Part shown: positions 8,866 through 16,172 of the stretch, piece by piece
Layout: each line of letters starts with the position of its first letter
Position numbering within the stretch: position 1 is the stretch's first letter
DNA from: an uncultured Gammaproteobacteria bacterium
GTDB lineage: Bacteria; Pseudomonadota; Gammaproteobacteria; Arenicellales; CALHMG01
DNA: 43,561 nt
Direction: 5' to 3'
Assembly (NCBI GenBank): GCA_938034705.1
Contig: CALHMG010000137.1
Location: 1-43,561, forward strand
Made by a program: the position numbers and the translations under genes
The notes under the pieces: model-generated
Seen by the model: the letters and a program-made list of their open reading frames with translations, nothing else
The model's database searches: none
What the model was told of the DNA's origin: nothing

Positions 8866-8867
8866 GT
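8846..8867. promoter_or_regulatory. Near-palindromic operator overlapping the metF promoter
   Basis: A 22-bp imperfect inverted repeat with half-sites ACATAAAGATA and TGTTTATATGT, 8 of 11 base pairs symmetrical. It covers the spacer and -10 box of the metF promoter, the position of a repressor site. An AT-rich dyad with ATAAAGATAT character before metF recalls the ArsR-family S-adenosylhomocysteine-responsive regulator SahR of proteobacteria. That identification is from memory and not proven here; no regulator gene is adjacent. Confidence 0.5.
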
Positions 8868-8897
8868 TCAAACCCTAATGTCTCCACGAGTCCTGGT

Positions 8898-9836
8898 ATG
8901 TACGAGAACCGCAGCCGCCTGATCACCCCTATCCGCAACGACATCTCGGTGACCTTCGAGTTCTTTCCGCCGAAAACCGACATCGCCCAGACCAGGCTGT
9001 GGGAATGCATCGACAAGCTGACGCCGGTCGGACCCAATTTCGTGTCGGTGACCTATGGCGCAGACGGCAGCACGCGCGGACGCACCCACGACACCGTGCA
9101 CAAGCTGGTTACCGAAACCGGTCTCAAGACCGCCGCCCACCTCACGGTGGCAGGAGCGAGTCGCGCGGAGATCGACGAGATTCTCGATGCGTATGCGGAC
9201 ATGGGCGTCGAACATATCGTTGCCCTGCGCGGTGATGCGCCGGGAAACAACGGCACGTTTGAGCCACACCCTGACGGTTACGCCAACGCGCTTGAACTGG
9301 TGGAAGGCATTCGCAAACGCCACGACTTTGATATCAGCGTCGCCGCCTACCCCGAAGGCCACCCGGACGCCCGGAGCGAAACCGAAGCGCTGGACTATCT
9401 CAAAGCAAAAATCGATGCGGGTGCAAACCGGGCAATCACCCAGTTCTTCTTCGATGCCGAAACCTATCTCCGATTTGTCGACAAGGCTCGGGCTGCGGGC
9501 ATTACTGCGCCGATCGTCCCCGGCATTCTCCCCATCACCGACTACCGGCGGACCAAGGACTTCGCGGATCGCTGCGGCACGCGCGTGCCGTTGTGGATTC
9601 AGGAGCTATTCAAAGACCTCGACGATGAACCGGAAACCCGCGAGCTGGTTGCGGCGGCAATCGCGGTCGAACTGTGCGCCGAGCTGATGGAGCATGGTGT
9701 GAGGGCGTTCCACTTCTACACCCTTAACCGGGCCGAGTTGACTCGCGCAATCTGCCGGGCTCTGCGATTCCGACCGGCGCGCACGTCACGCCTGCCAAGA
9801 GATCGCGGATCACTGCACGTCGTCGCCAACCGCTGA
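8898..9836 (+). CDS. metF: 5,10-methylenetetrahydrofolate reductase
   Basis: 312 aa from the ATG at 8898. An in-frame ATG at 8856 lies inside the predicted -10/operator and is unlikely to be used. The enzyme is a cytoplasmic flavoprotein reducing methylene-THF to methyl-THF for methionine synthesis. The family motifs are in order: FEFFPPKTD with the catalytic-type Glu, SVTYGADGSTRGRT, HLTVAGASRAEI, IVALRGDAPG, GANRAITQFFFD and VPGILPITDY, ending with GVRAFHFYTLNRAELT. It stands alone, divergent from bcp and convergent with the racemase-like gene. A repressor-type operator covers its promoter, consistent with methionine-cycle control. Confidence 0.95.
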   Translation: MYENRSRLITPIRNDISVTFEFFPPKTDIAQTRLWECIDKLTPVGPNFVSVTYGADGSTRGRTHDTVHKLVTETGLKTAAHLTVAGASRAEIDEILDAYADMGVEHIVALRGDAPGNNGTFEPHPDGYANALELVEGIRKRHDFDISVAAYPEGHPDARSETEALDYLKAKIDAGANRAITQFFFDAETYLRFVDKARAAGITAPIVPGILPITDYRRTKDFADRCGTRVPLWIQELFKDLDDEPETRELVAAAIAVELCAELMEHGVRAFHFYTLNRAELTRAICRALRFRPARTSRLPRDRGSLHVVANR

Positions 9837-9846
9837 AGCCGGCTTC
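9835..9846. repeat. 12-bp palindrome just after metF
   Basis: GAAGCCGGCTTC starts on the second base of the metF stop codon. It can form only a four-pair hairpin with a CCGG loop and lacks a T-run. It may be a weak 3' end for the convergent metF and racemase-like transcripts. Confidence 0.3.
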
Positions 9847-9856
9847 TTAGACCGGA

Positions 9857-10516
9857 TCAGACGCCCAGCAGTGTCTTGAGCTTTGAGACGGCGCTGTCTG
9901 GACTGGTCAGCACCCGCGCTCCGATGCGGCTCTGGACCTGCTCTTTGGCAGCGCTCATGGAAAACTGCGCCAGCATGACGGTGTCGCAGTCGGCCAGTTC
10001 CCGGGCACCGTTCGCTACAGCCTGATGGTGAAATTCGGCGTCGCCCTCGGCGAGCCTCTGCATTGCATCGGGCACCAGTGTCGTTTGCAACTGTCGGGAG
10101 TCGCCGAGCGCCTTGGCCATCGCCGCAAACTCTTCGCTCATTGACGGGATGCTGGGACCAAAGGTCGCCGCGAGTCCGAGGCTGCCCGCGGACTCAAGGG
10201 CTTCTTCAAACATGGCCTCGTTCGGTTTCAGCACCGGGAGATCAATTGTCTGACGCGTTGTTTCTATCGCGTCACCAAAAGCCGAACAGGTATACAAAAT
10301 CGCATCCGTTCCCGCTTTGAGCGCGTGTCGGGCGAGTCGATCGATGCGGTCGTAGATCTCCGGCGTCATCGTCCCAAGCTGCGCAAGATCCACCGACAAC
10401 GATTCATCGAGCAGGTCCAGCGTTGTTGCCTCGGGCCACAGCTGCGCAAAAGACCGGGCAACCGGTTCCATCGAAACGGGCGTCGCGTGGATAAAAAAGA
10501 TTCTGGGGCCGCTCAT
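9857..10516 (-). CDS. Asp/Glu racemase-like protein lacking the second cysteine
   Basis: 219 aa from the ATG at 10516, which has a GAGTGA-type site upstream; a GTG at 10525 is an alternative. The fold family (Asp/Glu/hydantoin racemase, maleate isomerase, arylmalonate decarboxylase) normally uses two cysteines as acid/base pair. The first is visible in AILYTCSAFGDAIE. At the expected second site the sequence reads DTVMLAQFSMSAA, with no cysteine. One-cysteine members such as arylmalonate decarboxylase carry out decarboxylation rather than racemisation, so simple racemase activity is doubtful. It is the last gene of a minus-strand run, 49 bases after the polysaccharide lyase gene. Substrate unknown. 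Confidence 0.75.
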   Translation of the reverse strand: MSGPRIFFIHATPVSMEPVARSFAQLWPEATTLDLLDESLSVDLAQLGTMTPEIYDRIDRLARHALKAGTDAILYTCSAFGDAIETTRQTIDLPVLKPNEAMFEEALESAGSLGLAATFGPSIPSMSEEFAAMAKALGDSRQLQTTLVPDAMQRLAEGDAEFHHQAVANGARELADCDTVMLAQFSMSAAKEQVQSRIGARVLTSPDSAVSKLKTLLGV

Positions 10517-10565
10517 GTTGTTCACTCTGTCGAAGGTTATCTACGCGAAGGACGCTTGCTGCACA

Positions 10566-11489
10566 TCAGTCCGGTGCCATCCGTGGACCTTCGCTGCCGT
10601 CGAGGCGTAAGGAACAGTCCACGCACACCGCATCGTAGTCGTTCCCCCGGCGGTAGGCGTCGTGATAAACCACGTGGGGCTGTTTGACGTCATGACGCGC
10701 GTAGATGCCAAACTTGACGTAGGGCCCAAGGTCATCGAAATACCCTACGGGTCCGGTGTAATCGACAATCTGCTTGTTGTCGAGCCACGCGCGAACGAAT
10801 CCGGTGTCAGGCCCTGTCGGTCGCGCAGACCAGCGCACGTGATAAATCAAATCGTGCCAGACGCCGCGCTCAAGATTGGGATGGGAGTACAAGATTCTCT
10901 CACGGCCGTTCTCGCCAGGTTGCTGACCCTCAAACGCATGGCGTAATGTGATGTCGAGTCGGTGATTCCGATAGCGTGTCGCCAGCGGTGGACTGTGACC
11001 TTCAGGGTTATTCCAGGGGACCTTTTGGTCATGCCACTGAATCAGCACGAACGAATTTTCCGGTTCGTCAGGAAAGTCTTTGGGTATCAGTGTGCTCAGC
11101 GAATACCAAACCTCTGATCCCGGCACGGCGTTGTTCAGATCTCGTAACTCCGCGCGCCATCCCCCTGACACACGATCTCCCGTACGCAGTTCAAACCGGG
11201 CAGCATTACGACCCTGTCGCACTTTAGGCGAGTTGGCGGCCGCGATCTCATCAACAATCTGGGCCGAGTAGGGATTGACCAGACGCCTTGTCGACAGCCC
11301 TGGTAAATCCAGCGTACCGCTTTCGAAATCAAAGACGATGCAGTGTGGGTTGACGCCGCTGAAGTCCCATTTGTAAACCGTGTTGTAGCTCTCATCGGTA
11401 AACGGCTCGCCAGCGAAAGCGGATGCGAACGGTAAACTCGCCAGAGTCGATGCAATCAAAAAATGAAATAACTGTTTTGACTTGATCAT
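10566..11489 (-). CDS. Secreted polysaccharide lyase, heparin lyase I / glucuronan lyase-like
   Basis: 307 aa from the ATG at 11489. This start has an AGAAAGG site eight bases away and begins directly with a signal peptide (FHFLIASTLASLPFASAFA). An in-frame ATG at 11519 overlaps the previous stop in a TAATG and would put ten residues before the signal. The body matches the beta-jelly-roll polysaccharide lyase family that includes heparinase I (PL13) and glucuronan lyase (PL20), with segments VRQGRNAARFELRTGDRV, WYSLSTLIPKDFP, FVLIQWHDQK and YVKFGIYARHDV. It should cleave an acidic, uronic-acid-containing polysaccharide outside the cytoplasm by beta-elimination. Substrate not determinable from sequence. 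Confidence 0.8.
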   Translation of the reverse strand: MIKSKQLFHFLIASTLASLPFASAFAGEPFTDESYNTVYKWDFSGVNPHCIVFDFESGTLDLPGLSTRRLVNPYSAQIVDEIAAANSPKVRQGRNAARFELRTGDRVSGGWRAELRDLNNAVPGSEVWYSLSTLIPKDFPDEPENSFVLIQWHDQKVPWNNPEGHSPPLATRYRNHRLDITLRHAFEGQQPGENGRERILYSHPNLERGVWHDLIYHVRWSARPTGPDTGFVRAWLDNKQIVDYTGPVGYFDDLGPYVKFGIYARHDVKQPHVVYHDAYRRGNDYDAVCVDCSLRLDGSEGPRMAPD

Positions 11490-11518
11490 CAATGCGCCTT
11501 TCTCACAGTTCAGGGTCA

Positions 11519-12085
11519 TTAGTTACTCTTTCTGGAACTGAAAATTTTCCCGGCGAACCAGCAAACCAGAACAATCGGCGCGGTGGCCAGAATCTCCAGT
11601 CCCAGCGCCTTGAAGTTGTGAACCGAAAACACTTCGGCAACAACCGTCGACAGACTGTCCCCCGGTACGCCATGTCTTATTCCACCAAAAAACGCTGAGC
11701 CATGCACGTGATAGTCGTCGGAAAACGGCCAGAACAACGGGATACCAAATGGCGCGCGCGTGTCGCTGCCAAAATAGTCCAGCAGCAGATGAGACCCGTA
11801 GAACAAGCCGGCCAGCGTCGCCAGCAGAACTGGTCTTGTGCTGAACCGACGGGCAACCAGCCACACGAGAGCCGCCCAGACGAAGGCAAAGATGATGGAG
11901 TGAGTGGGTCCGCGATGAAAGACATTGAAGTCGTTGATCAGGATGCCGGGGATGAAATCAAAATCAGCAGCGTTGGCCGAAACCACAAACAGCGCGACCA
12001 GGCACAGTCGCGCGCGCGTTGAGTCTGCCGGCACCAGAAGCGCCCCGGCAAGACCGGCGATCCCGTGTCCAACCGGCGACGTCAA
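11519..12085 (-). CDS. YdjM/DUF457-type inner-membrane metal-dependent hydrolase
   Basis: 188 aa. Family signatures are the N-terminal SPVGHGIAGLAGALL, FHRGPTHSIIFAFVWAALVWL with the HRGxTHS motif, and the GSHLLLDYFGSDTRAPFGIPLFWPF block. Several hydrophobic segments indicate an inner-membrane protein; the conserved His and Asp residues suggest a bound metal. The start is a TTG at 12085 that overlaps the stop of the FAD dehydrogenase gene (TTGA). Its own stop overlaps an ATG of the following frame (TAATG), so the three genes look translationally coupled. The biochemical role of this family is unknown. Confidence 0.8.
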   Translation of the reverse strand: MTSPVGHGIAGLAGALLVPADSTRARLCLVALFVVSANAADFDFIPGILINDFNVFHRGPTHSIIFAFVWAALVWLVARRFSTRPVLLATLAGLFYGSHLLLDYFGSDTRAPFGIPLFWPFSDDYHVHGSAFFGGIRHGVPGDSLSTVVAEVFSVHNFKALGLEILATAPIVLVCWFAGKIFSSRKSN

Positions 12086-13551
12086 ACGTCCGGCGCCTCG
12101 GGGCGGGCAATCGACACAACCTTGCCCGGGTTCATGATGTTGCCGGGGTCCAGAGTGGTTTTGATTGCGCGCATGACATCGAGTTCGACGTCTGATTTGT
12201 AACGCTCCGCCTCGTGCATGCGCAGACGACCAAGACCGTGCTCTGCACTGATCGACCCGTTCATTTGCGAAATGAGATCGTGCACGACCTTGTTAACGTC
12301 CGGGTACAGCTTGTAAAACGCTTCACCATCAGTCCCGGCGGGCTGTCCGATATTGAAATGAATATTGCCATCGCCGACATGGCCGAACGCGACCGGGCGA
12401 CAACCGGGAAAAGCGGCATCCAGGCGTTCGCACGCCTTGTCGATGAACTCCGGAATCCTTGAAATCGATACCGATACATCGTGCTTGATGCTGGCACCTT
12501 CATGATTCTGCGCCTCGGGAATCTTCTCGCGAATCGCCCACATCGACTGCGCCTGGGCGCGATTGGCCGCGATGACGGCATCGACAACAATGCCGGCCTC
12601 AAAACCCTGGGCAAGACATTGCTCGACATCGGCAGCGAGCGTGCCGGGCGCGCCCTGACCGGCGATCTCCATCAGCACATACCAGTCGTGTGCTTGTTCC
12701 ATCGGATCCACGACGCCCGGTACGTTGCGCACGGTCATCTCCACTCCATATCGCTGGATCAGTTCAAAGGTGGTGACCTGGTCGCCAACGATCGCCCGGG
12801 CGTTGCCGAGCAGTTCCACCGCTGCTGCGACGTCGCGCACCGCCACAAAACAGGTCTGAACATCGGTTGGCTTTGGAAACAGCTTGAGCACGGCGGCGGT
12901 GATGATTCCAAGCGTGCCTTCAGAGCCAATAAAATACTGCTTCAGGTCGTAGCCGGTGTTGTCCTTGCGCAGGCTGCGCAGACCATCCCAGATCCGGCCG
13001 TCGGGAAGCACCACCTCGACACCCAGCACCAGCGCACGTGTGTTGCCGTAACGCAGCACCTGTGTTCCGCCTGCATTGGTGGCAAGGTTGCCGCCAATCT
13101 GACACGACCCTTCGGCGGCAAGACTCAGCGGAAAGAGCCGATTATGTTCGTCCGCCGCGCTCTGGATACTCTGCAGAATGCACCCGGCCTCAACCGTCAT
13201 GGTGTCATTCGCAAGATCGACGTCACGGATCGCATTCATCCGCGACGTGGAGACAATAATTTCACTGCCGTCGTCATGAGGCTGGCTCGCGCCAGTCAGA
13301 CCGGTGTTACCGCCCTGGGGGACGATCGCCGTACCGGTCTCGGCGCAGACCTTCACGACCTCGGCAAGCTCGGCGGTGTTGGCGGGCTTGACGACCAGGG
13401 GCACCCACCCTTTCCAGTTGTCCCGCCAGGACACGCAATGCGGTTCGATCTCGGCAGGATCCGTCACGCAGCCCTTTGGCCCGACGATTTTCTTGATACG
13501 TTCCAGCACATCGGCTTCGACCGGGCGAGAGTTGGGTAATGAGCTGGACAT
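12082..13551 (-). CDS. FAD-linked 2-hydroxyacid dehydrogenase (D-lactate / D-2-hydroxyglutarate dehydrogenase family)
   Basis: 489 aa, full length for the GlcD/DLD group (FAD_binding_4 plus FAD-linked oxidase C-terminal domain). The FAD domain shows VVKPANTAELAEVV, PQGGNTGLTGAS and GGNLATNAGGTQVLRYG with the GSEGTLGIITA block. The substrate/C-terminal domain has FGHVGDGNIHFNI and SAEHGLGRLR, which carry catalytic and metal-binding histidines in known members. It should oxidise a 2-hydroxyacid to the 2-oxo acid, passing electrons to the respiratory chain. It is the first gene of a coupled minus-strand set. D-lactate versus D-2-hydroxyglutarate cannot be decided from sequence. LarA at 40077 could supply D-hydroxyacids, but no physical link exists. 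Confidence 0.88.
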   Translation of the reverse strand: MSSSLPNSRPVEADVLERIKKIVGPKGCVTDPAEIEPHCVSWRDNWKGWVPLVVKPANTAELAEVVKVCAETGTAIVPQGGNTGLTGASQPHDDGSEIIVSTSRMNAIRDVDLANDTMTVEAGCILQSIQSAADEHNRLFPLSLAAEGSCQIGGNLATNAGGTQVLRYGNTRALVLGVEVVLPDGRIWDGLRSLRKDNTGYDLKQYFIGSEGTLGIITAAVLKLFPKPTDVQTCFVAVRDVAAAVELLGNARAIVGDQVTTFELIQRYGVEMTVRNVPGVVDPMEQAHDWYVLMEIAGQGAPGTLAADVEQCLAQGFEAGIVVDAVIAANRAQAQSMWAIREKIPEAQNHEGASIKHDVSVSISRIPEFIDKACERLDAAFPGCRPVAFGHVGDGNIHFNIGQPAGTDGEAFYKLYPDVNKVVHDLISQMNGSISAEHGLGRLRMHEAERYKSDVELDVMRAIKTTLDPGNIMNPGKVVSIARPEAPDV

Positions 13552-13729
13552 CGGCTAAGGTTCCGTTGGGGTGCAAAGACAGCGCGTTGCGGGCCTGATC
13601 TGGTCTGATCGTTTTTCGGGACGTTTGTCACGAACGTGATCGGGTTAACAGTTTATCACCGTGACTGCCCGAGACCCATATTCCGACAGGGTGCGTCCAC
13701 GGCGCCGGCGGCCTCCTATACTCAAAGAC

Positions 13730-13981
13730 ATGCAGATCGCCGACAACATCATGTTCCGGGAACTCGATGACGAGGTCATCTTTCTCGACGCCAGCGCGGG
13801 CCAGTATTTCAGCCTCGACGGTGTGGGCAGCCACTTTTGGCGGCTGTTTCAGGATGGCCTCGATGTCACGCAGTGTATCGAAGCGTTGATGAGCGAGTAC
13901 GACGTCGATCATGACGTTCTGCGCGACGACATCACCCGGCTGACCGAAACCATGAAACGTCGCGGCATCCTCACGGACTGA
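13730..13981 (+). CDS. PqqD-like peptide-chaperone domain protein (orphan)
   Basis: 83 aa from the ATG at 13730. The frame is open to a GTG at 13661, but the extra residues are basic and not family-like. The pattern ELDDEVIFLDASAGQYFSLDGVGSHFW, continuing to a DITRLTETMKRRGIL end, is the PqqD / RiPP-recognition fold that presents precursor peptides to radical-SAM or other maturation enzymes. No radical-SAM enzyme, precursor peptide or pqq gene is adjacent: upstream is the divergent FAD dehydrogenase and downstream the SulP leader. A TATACT at 13717-13722 lies only seven bases before the ATG, so a nearly leaderless mRNA is possible. Family is well supported; partner unknown. Confidence 0.8.
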   Translation: MQIADNIMFRELDDEVIFLDASAGQYFSLDGVGSHFWRLFQDGLDVTQCIEALMSEYDVDHDVLRDDITRLTETMKRRGILTD

Positions 13982-14045
13982 GCCGCGCCGACCGGTCTCG
14001 GACTCAAGGAAAACATCCCGGCTTGAGGCGAGAGACAGGGTCATC

Positions 14046-14054
14046 TGTTATACT
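14046..14054 (+). promoter_or_regulatory. Extended -10 promoter for the SulP leader
   Basis: TGTTATACT matches the extended -10 form TGnTATAAT with one mismatch. A -35-like TTGAGG at 14023 is spaced 20 bases away, too far for a strong match, but extended -10 promoters need little -35. The predicted start near 14061 is at the foot of the hairpin. Confidence 0.45.
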
Positions 14055-14057
14055 TGT

Positions 14058-14096
14058 CTGCACGAGTTAAGGGGTGTTTCAACCCCTCTCGCGCAG
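14058..14096 (+). ncRNA. Long 5' hairpin of the SulP leader (candidate structured RNA)
   Basis: Nested complementary blocks are CTGC/GCAG, CGAG/CTCG and AGGGGT/ACCCCT. They form 14 pairs broken by one A.C mismatch and a three-base TTA bulge, with a six-base GTTTCA loop. A later hairpin at 14136-14158 (AGA/TCT and GCGT/ACGC) has the related loop GTTTCTCA. Both loops close with GT...AC. No known family is recognised. Confidence 0.45.
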
Positions 14097-14334
14097 TTGC
14101 TGGCAGCAGCGGAAGAGCCGTTAAGCAATACTTCCAGAGCGTGTTTCTCAACGCGTCTTTGATTCGAGCACTTTGAGATCGCTGTGCCAGCCCCGTTGTT
14201 ATCGATGTTGTTTACAAGTTCAATTTTCAGGCGATGAGCTCGGCACCAGTTTCAAAATTCAGTTCTTCACGGCGATCGCTTCAGGCTGTCGCCGGTGCGG
14301 TCGAGCTGATGTTGTGCAAAGGTGAGCAAGTCTG

Positions 14335-16131
14335 ATGCATCTGTCTGATCTGATCACAGCAGCGCGAGACTTGCTGCATGGTTGGATCAGAAACTTTGTT
14401 CCCTTTCTCGGATGGGTCGGCGAACTGCTCGACCCGCGAACACTGCGCGCGGACATCGTGGCAGGCATCACCGTTGCGCTGATCCTCATTCCGCAATCGA
14501 TGGCGTATGCGCAGCTCGCCGGTCTGCCACCACAGTACGGTCTCTACGCGTCGTTTCTGCCAGGCATCGTCGCGGCTATTTTCGGCTCCAGTCGACAGCT
14601 GGCCACCGGCCCCGTCGCCGTGGTGTCGCTGCTGACTGCTGTCGCGCTGGGTGAAGTCGCCCGGTATGACCCCGCGGCGTACGTTACGTACGCAATTGCC
14701 ATCGCGCTGATCGTGGGGATGTTCCAGCTCGCTCTCGGGATGCTGCGTCTGGGTTTTCTGGTCAGCTTTATTTCCCACCCCGTCATCATCGGCTTTACCA
14801 ACGCTGCAGCGATTATTATCGCCACCTCCCAGATCGGGAAGCTGTTTGGCGTGACCGTCGAGCCCTCCGAGCATCAGTACGAAACCGTCTACAACACGAT
14901 TCTTGCGGCGATGGAGAGTACTAACTTTGTCAGTCTGGCTCTGGGCGTGCTCGCGATCGCCCTGATCATGGGCGCGCGCCGAATTTCCCCACGAATTCCC
15001 GGGGTGCTTCTCGCAGTGGTGCTGACGACTGTCATATCGTGGTTGATCGGCTACGCCGAACAGGGCGGCAAGGTCGTTGGATCAATCCCTGCCGTACTGC
15101 CCCAGTTCGGGCTGCCGGAGCTGCAGCTGGCGAAAGTGCTTGAATTTGTGCCGATTGCGATGACCATTGCGTTGATCGGTTTTATGGAGGCCATCAGTAT
15201 CGCCAAGGCGATGGCAACCCAAACGCGTCAGCAGCTCGACCCGGATCAGGAACTTATTGGCCAGGGACTCGCCAACCTCGCCTCCAGCTTCTGTCAGGGC
15301 TACGCGGTCTCCGGGTCATTCTCCCGGTCCGCCGTGAACTTCAGCGCCGGTGCGGTTACCGGTTTTTCAGCCGTTGTCACCGGGCTCATTGTCATGGTGA
15401 CGCTACTGTTCCTGACGCCGCTGCTGTTTCACCTGCCCCAGGCGGCGCTGGCCGGAGCCGTCATCGCGGCAGTCTTCAACCTGATCGATATCAAGCCATT
15501 TATTCATGCGTGGAAAGTACATCTGGATGATGGCCTGGTTGCCATCACCACCTTCGTACTGACGCTGATCCTTGCACCACATCTTGAGTACGGCATCGTT
15601 GCCGGAATCATCATGTCCCTCGTGTTGTACCTGTATCGGTCAATGCGACCACGAGTGATTTTTCTGTCGCGTCATATGGACGGAACGCTTCGTGACGCGG
15701 AGCTGTTTGATCTTGAGCTGTGTCCAAACATTTCAGTCGTTCGATTTGACGGGTCGCTCTATTTTGCGAACACCGGCCTTTTCGAAGACATGATGATCGA
15801 GAAGGTTGCCACACGGCCCAATTTGCAATTCGTGATTCTCGATGCGGAGGGCATCAACGAGATTGATGCATCGGGCATGGAAACCCTGCACGCGGTTGAA
15901 CAGCGCCTTGCGCTGGCCGGGGTCGAACTGGTCATCGCCAGAGCGAAACGCCAGCTGCGTCAGCCACTCCAGCGTGCCGGATTTGTCGAGCACATCGGTG
16001 AAGAAAGAATATTCCGGATTCGAAACCAGGCGATCATGTATGCCTGGTCAAAAATCGAAAAGTGCGACAAGGAAGGCTGCACTCAAACCTGCCCATTACG
16101 TGCACACTTGCCAGGGTCGGAGCCGGCATGA
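14335..16131 (+). CDS. SulP (SLC26) anion transporter with STAS domain, copy 1
   Basis: 598 aa. Inner-membrane carrier of the SulP family, which moves sulfate, bicarbonate or other anions, often with Na+ or H+. Hallmarks are PQSMAYAQLAGLPPQYGLYASFLP, the GSSRQLATGPVAVVSLLTA segment, GFTNAAAIIIATSQI and a C-terminal STAS domain (residues about 450-555) with VILDAEGINEIDASGMETL. The tail after STAS ends in C-x4-C-x3-C (Cys577, 582, 586), shared with the next gene. The ATG has an AGGTGAG site 10 bases upstream. It is followed after 40 bases by a paralogue, so a tandem duplication is likely. BicA-like bicarbonate uptake and sulfate uptake are both possible. Confidence 0.92.
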   Translation: MHLSDLITAARDLLHGWIRNFVPFLGWVGELLDPRTLRADIVAGITVALILIPQSMAYAQLAGLPPQYGLYASFLPGIVAAIFGSSRQLATGPVAVVSLLTAVALGEVARYDPAAYVTYAIAIALIVGMFQLALGMLRLGFLVSFISHPVIIGFTNAAAIIIATSQIGKLFGVTVEPSEHQYETVYNTILAAMESTNFVSLALGVLAIALIMGARRISPRIPGVLLAVVLTTVISWLIGYAEQGGKVVGSIPAVLPQFGLPELQLAKVLEFVPIAMTIALIGFMEAISIAKAMATQTRQQLDPDQELIGQGLANLASSFCQGYAVSGSFSRSAVNFSAGAVTGFSAVVTGLIVMVTLLFLTPLLFHLPQAALAGAVIAAVFNLIDIKPFIHAWKVHLDDGLVAITTFVLTLILAPHLEYGIVAGIIMSLVLYLYRSMRPRVIFLSRHMDGTLRDAELFDLELCPNISVVRFDGSLYFANTGLFEDMMIEKVATRPNLQFVILDAEGINEIDASGMETLHAVEQRLALAGVELVIARAKRQLRQPLQRAGFVEHIGEERIFRIRNQAIMYAWSKIEKCDKEGCTQTCPLRAHLPGSEPA

Positions 16132-16159
16132 TGAGACGATCTACAGCCTGTAAATCCGG

Positions 16160-16172
16160 CGCGCTACGCGCT
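16160..16172 (+). promoter_or_regulatory. Small hairpin directly before the second SulP start
   Basis: GCGCG (16161 region) and CGCGC flank a three-base CTA, ending at the TTG start codon at 16172. No Shine-Dalgarno sequence is visible, so this stem may limit or couple translation of the second transporter. Confidence 0.3.

Larger units (their letters stand above)
13982..14334 (+). other. Structured intergenic region and leader before the SulP pair
   Basis: 353 bases without a convincing gene. It contains an extended -10 promoter at 14046-14054, a long hairpin at 14058-14096, GGAAG/CTTCC arms at 14111-14135, a hairpin at 14136-14158, and GGCGA/TCGCC arms at 14271-14293. A site AAAGGTGAG lies 10 bases before the SulP ATG at 14335. 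It may be a long 5' leader or include a discrete small RNA. Confidence 0.5.

Noticed and set aside
8856-8897. Earlier metF start at 8856
   Set aside because: This ATG lies inside the predicted operator and -10 box, upstream of the expected transcript start.
12481-13539. 352-aa plus-strand open frame across the FAD dehydrogenase
   Set aside because: It is antisense to a gene with clear motifs; the predicted product has no family-like segment. Long antisense frames are expected opposite GC-biased genes.
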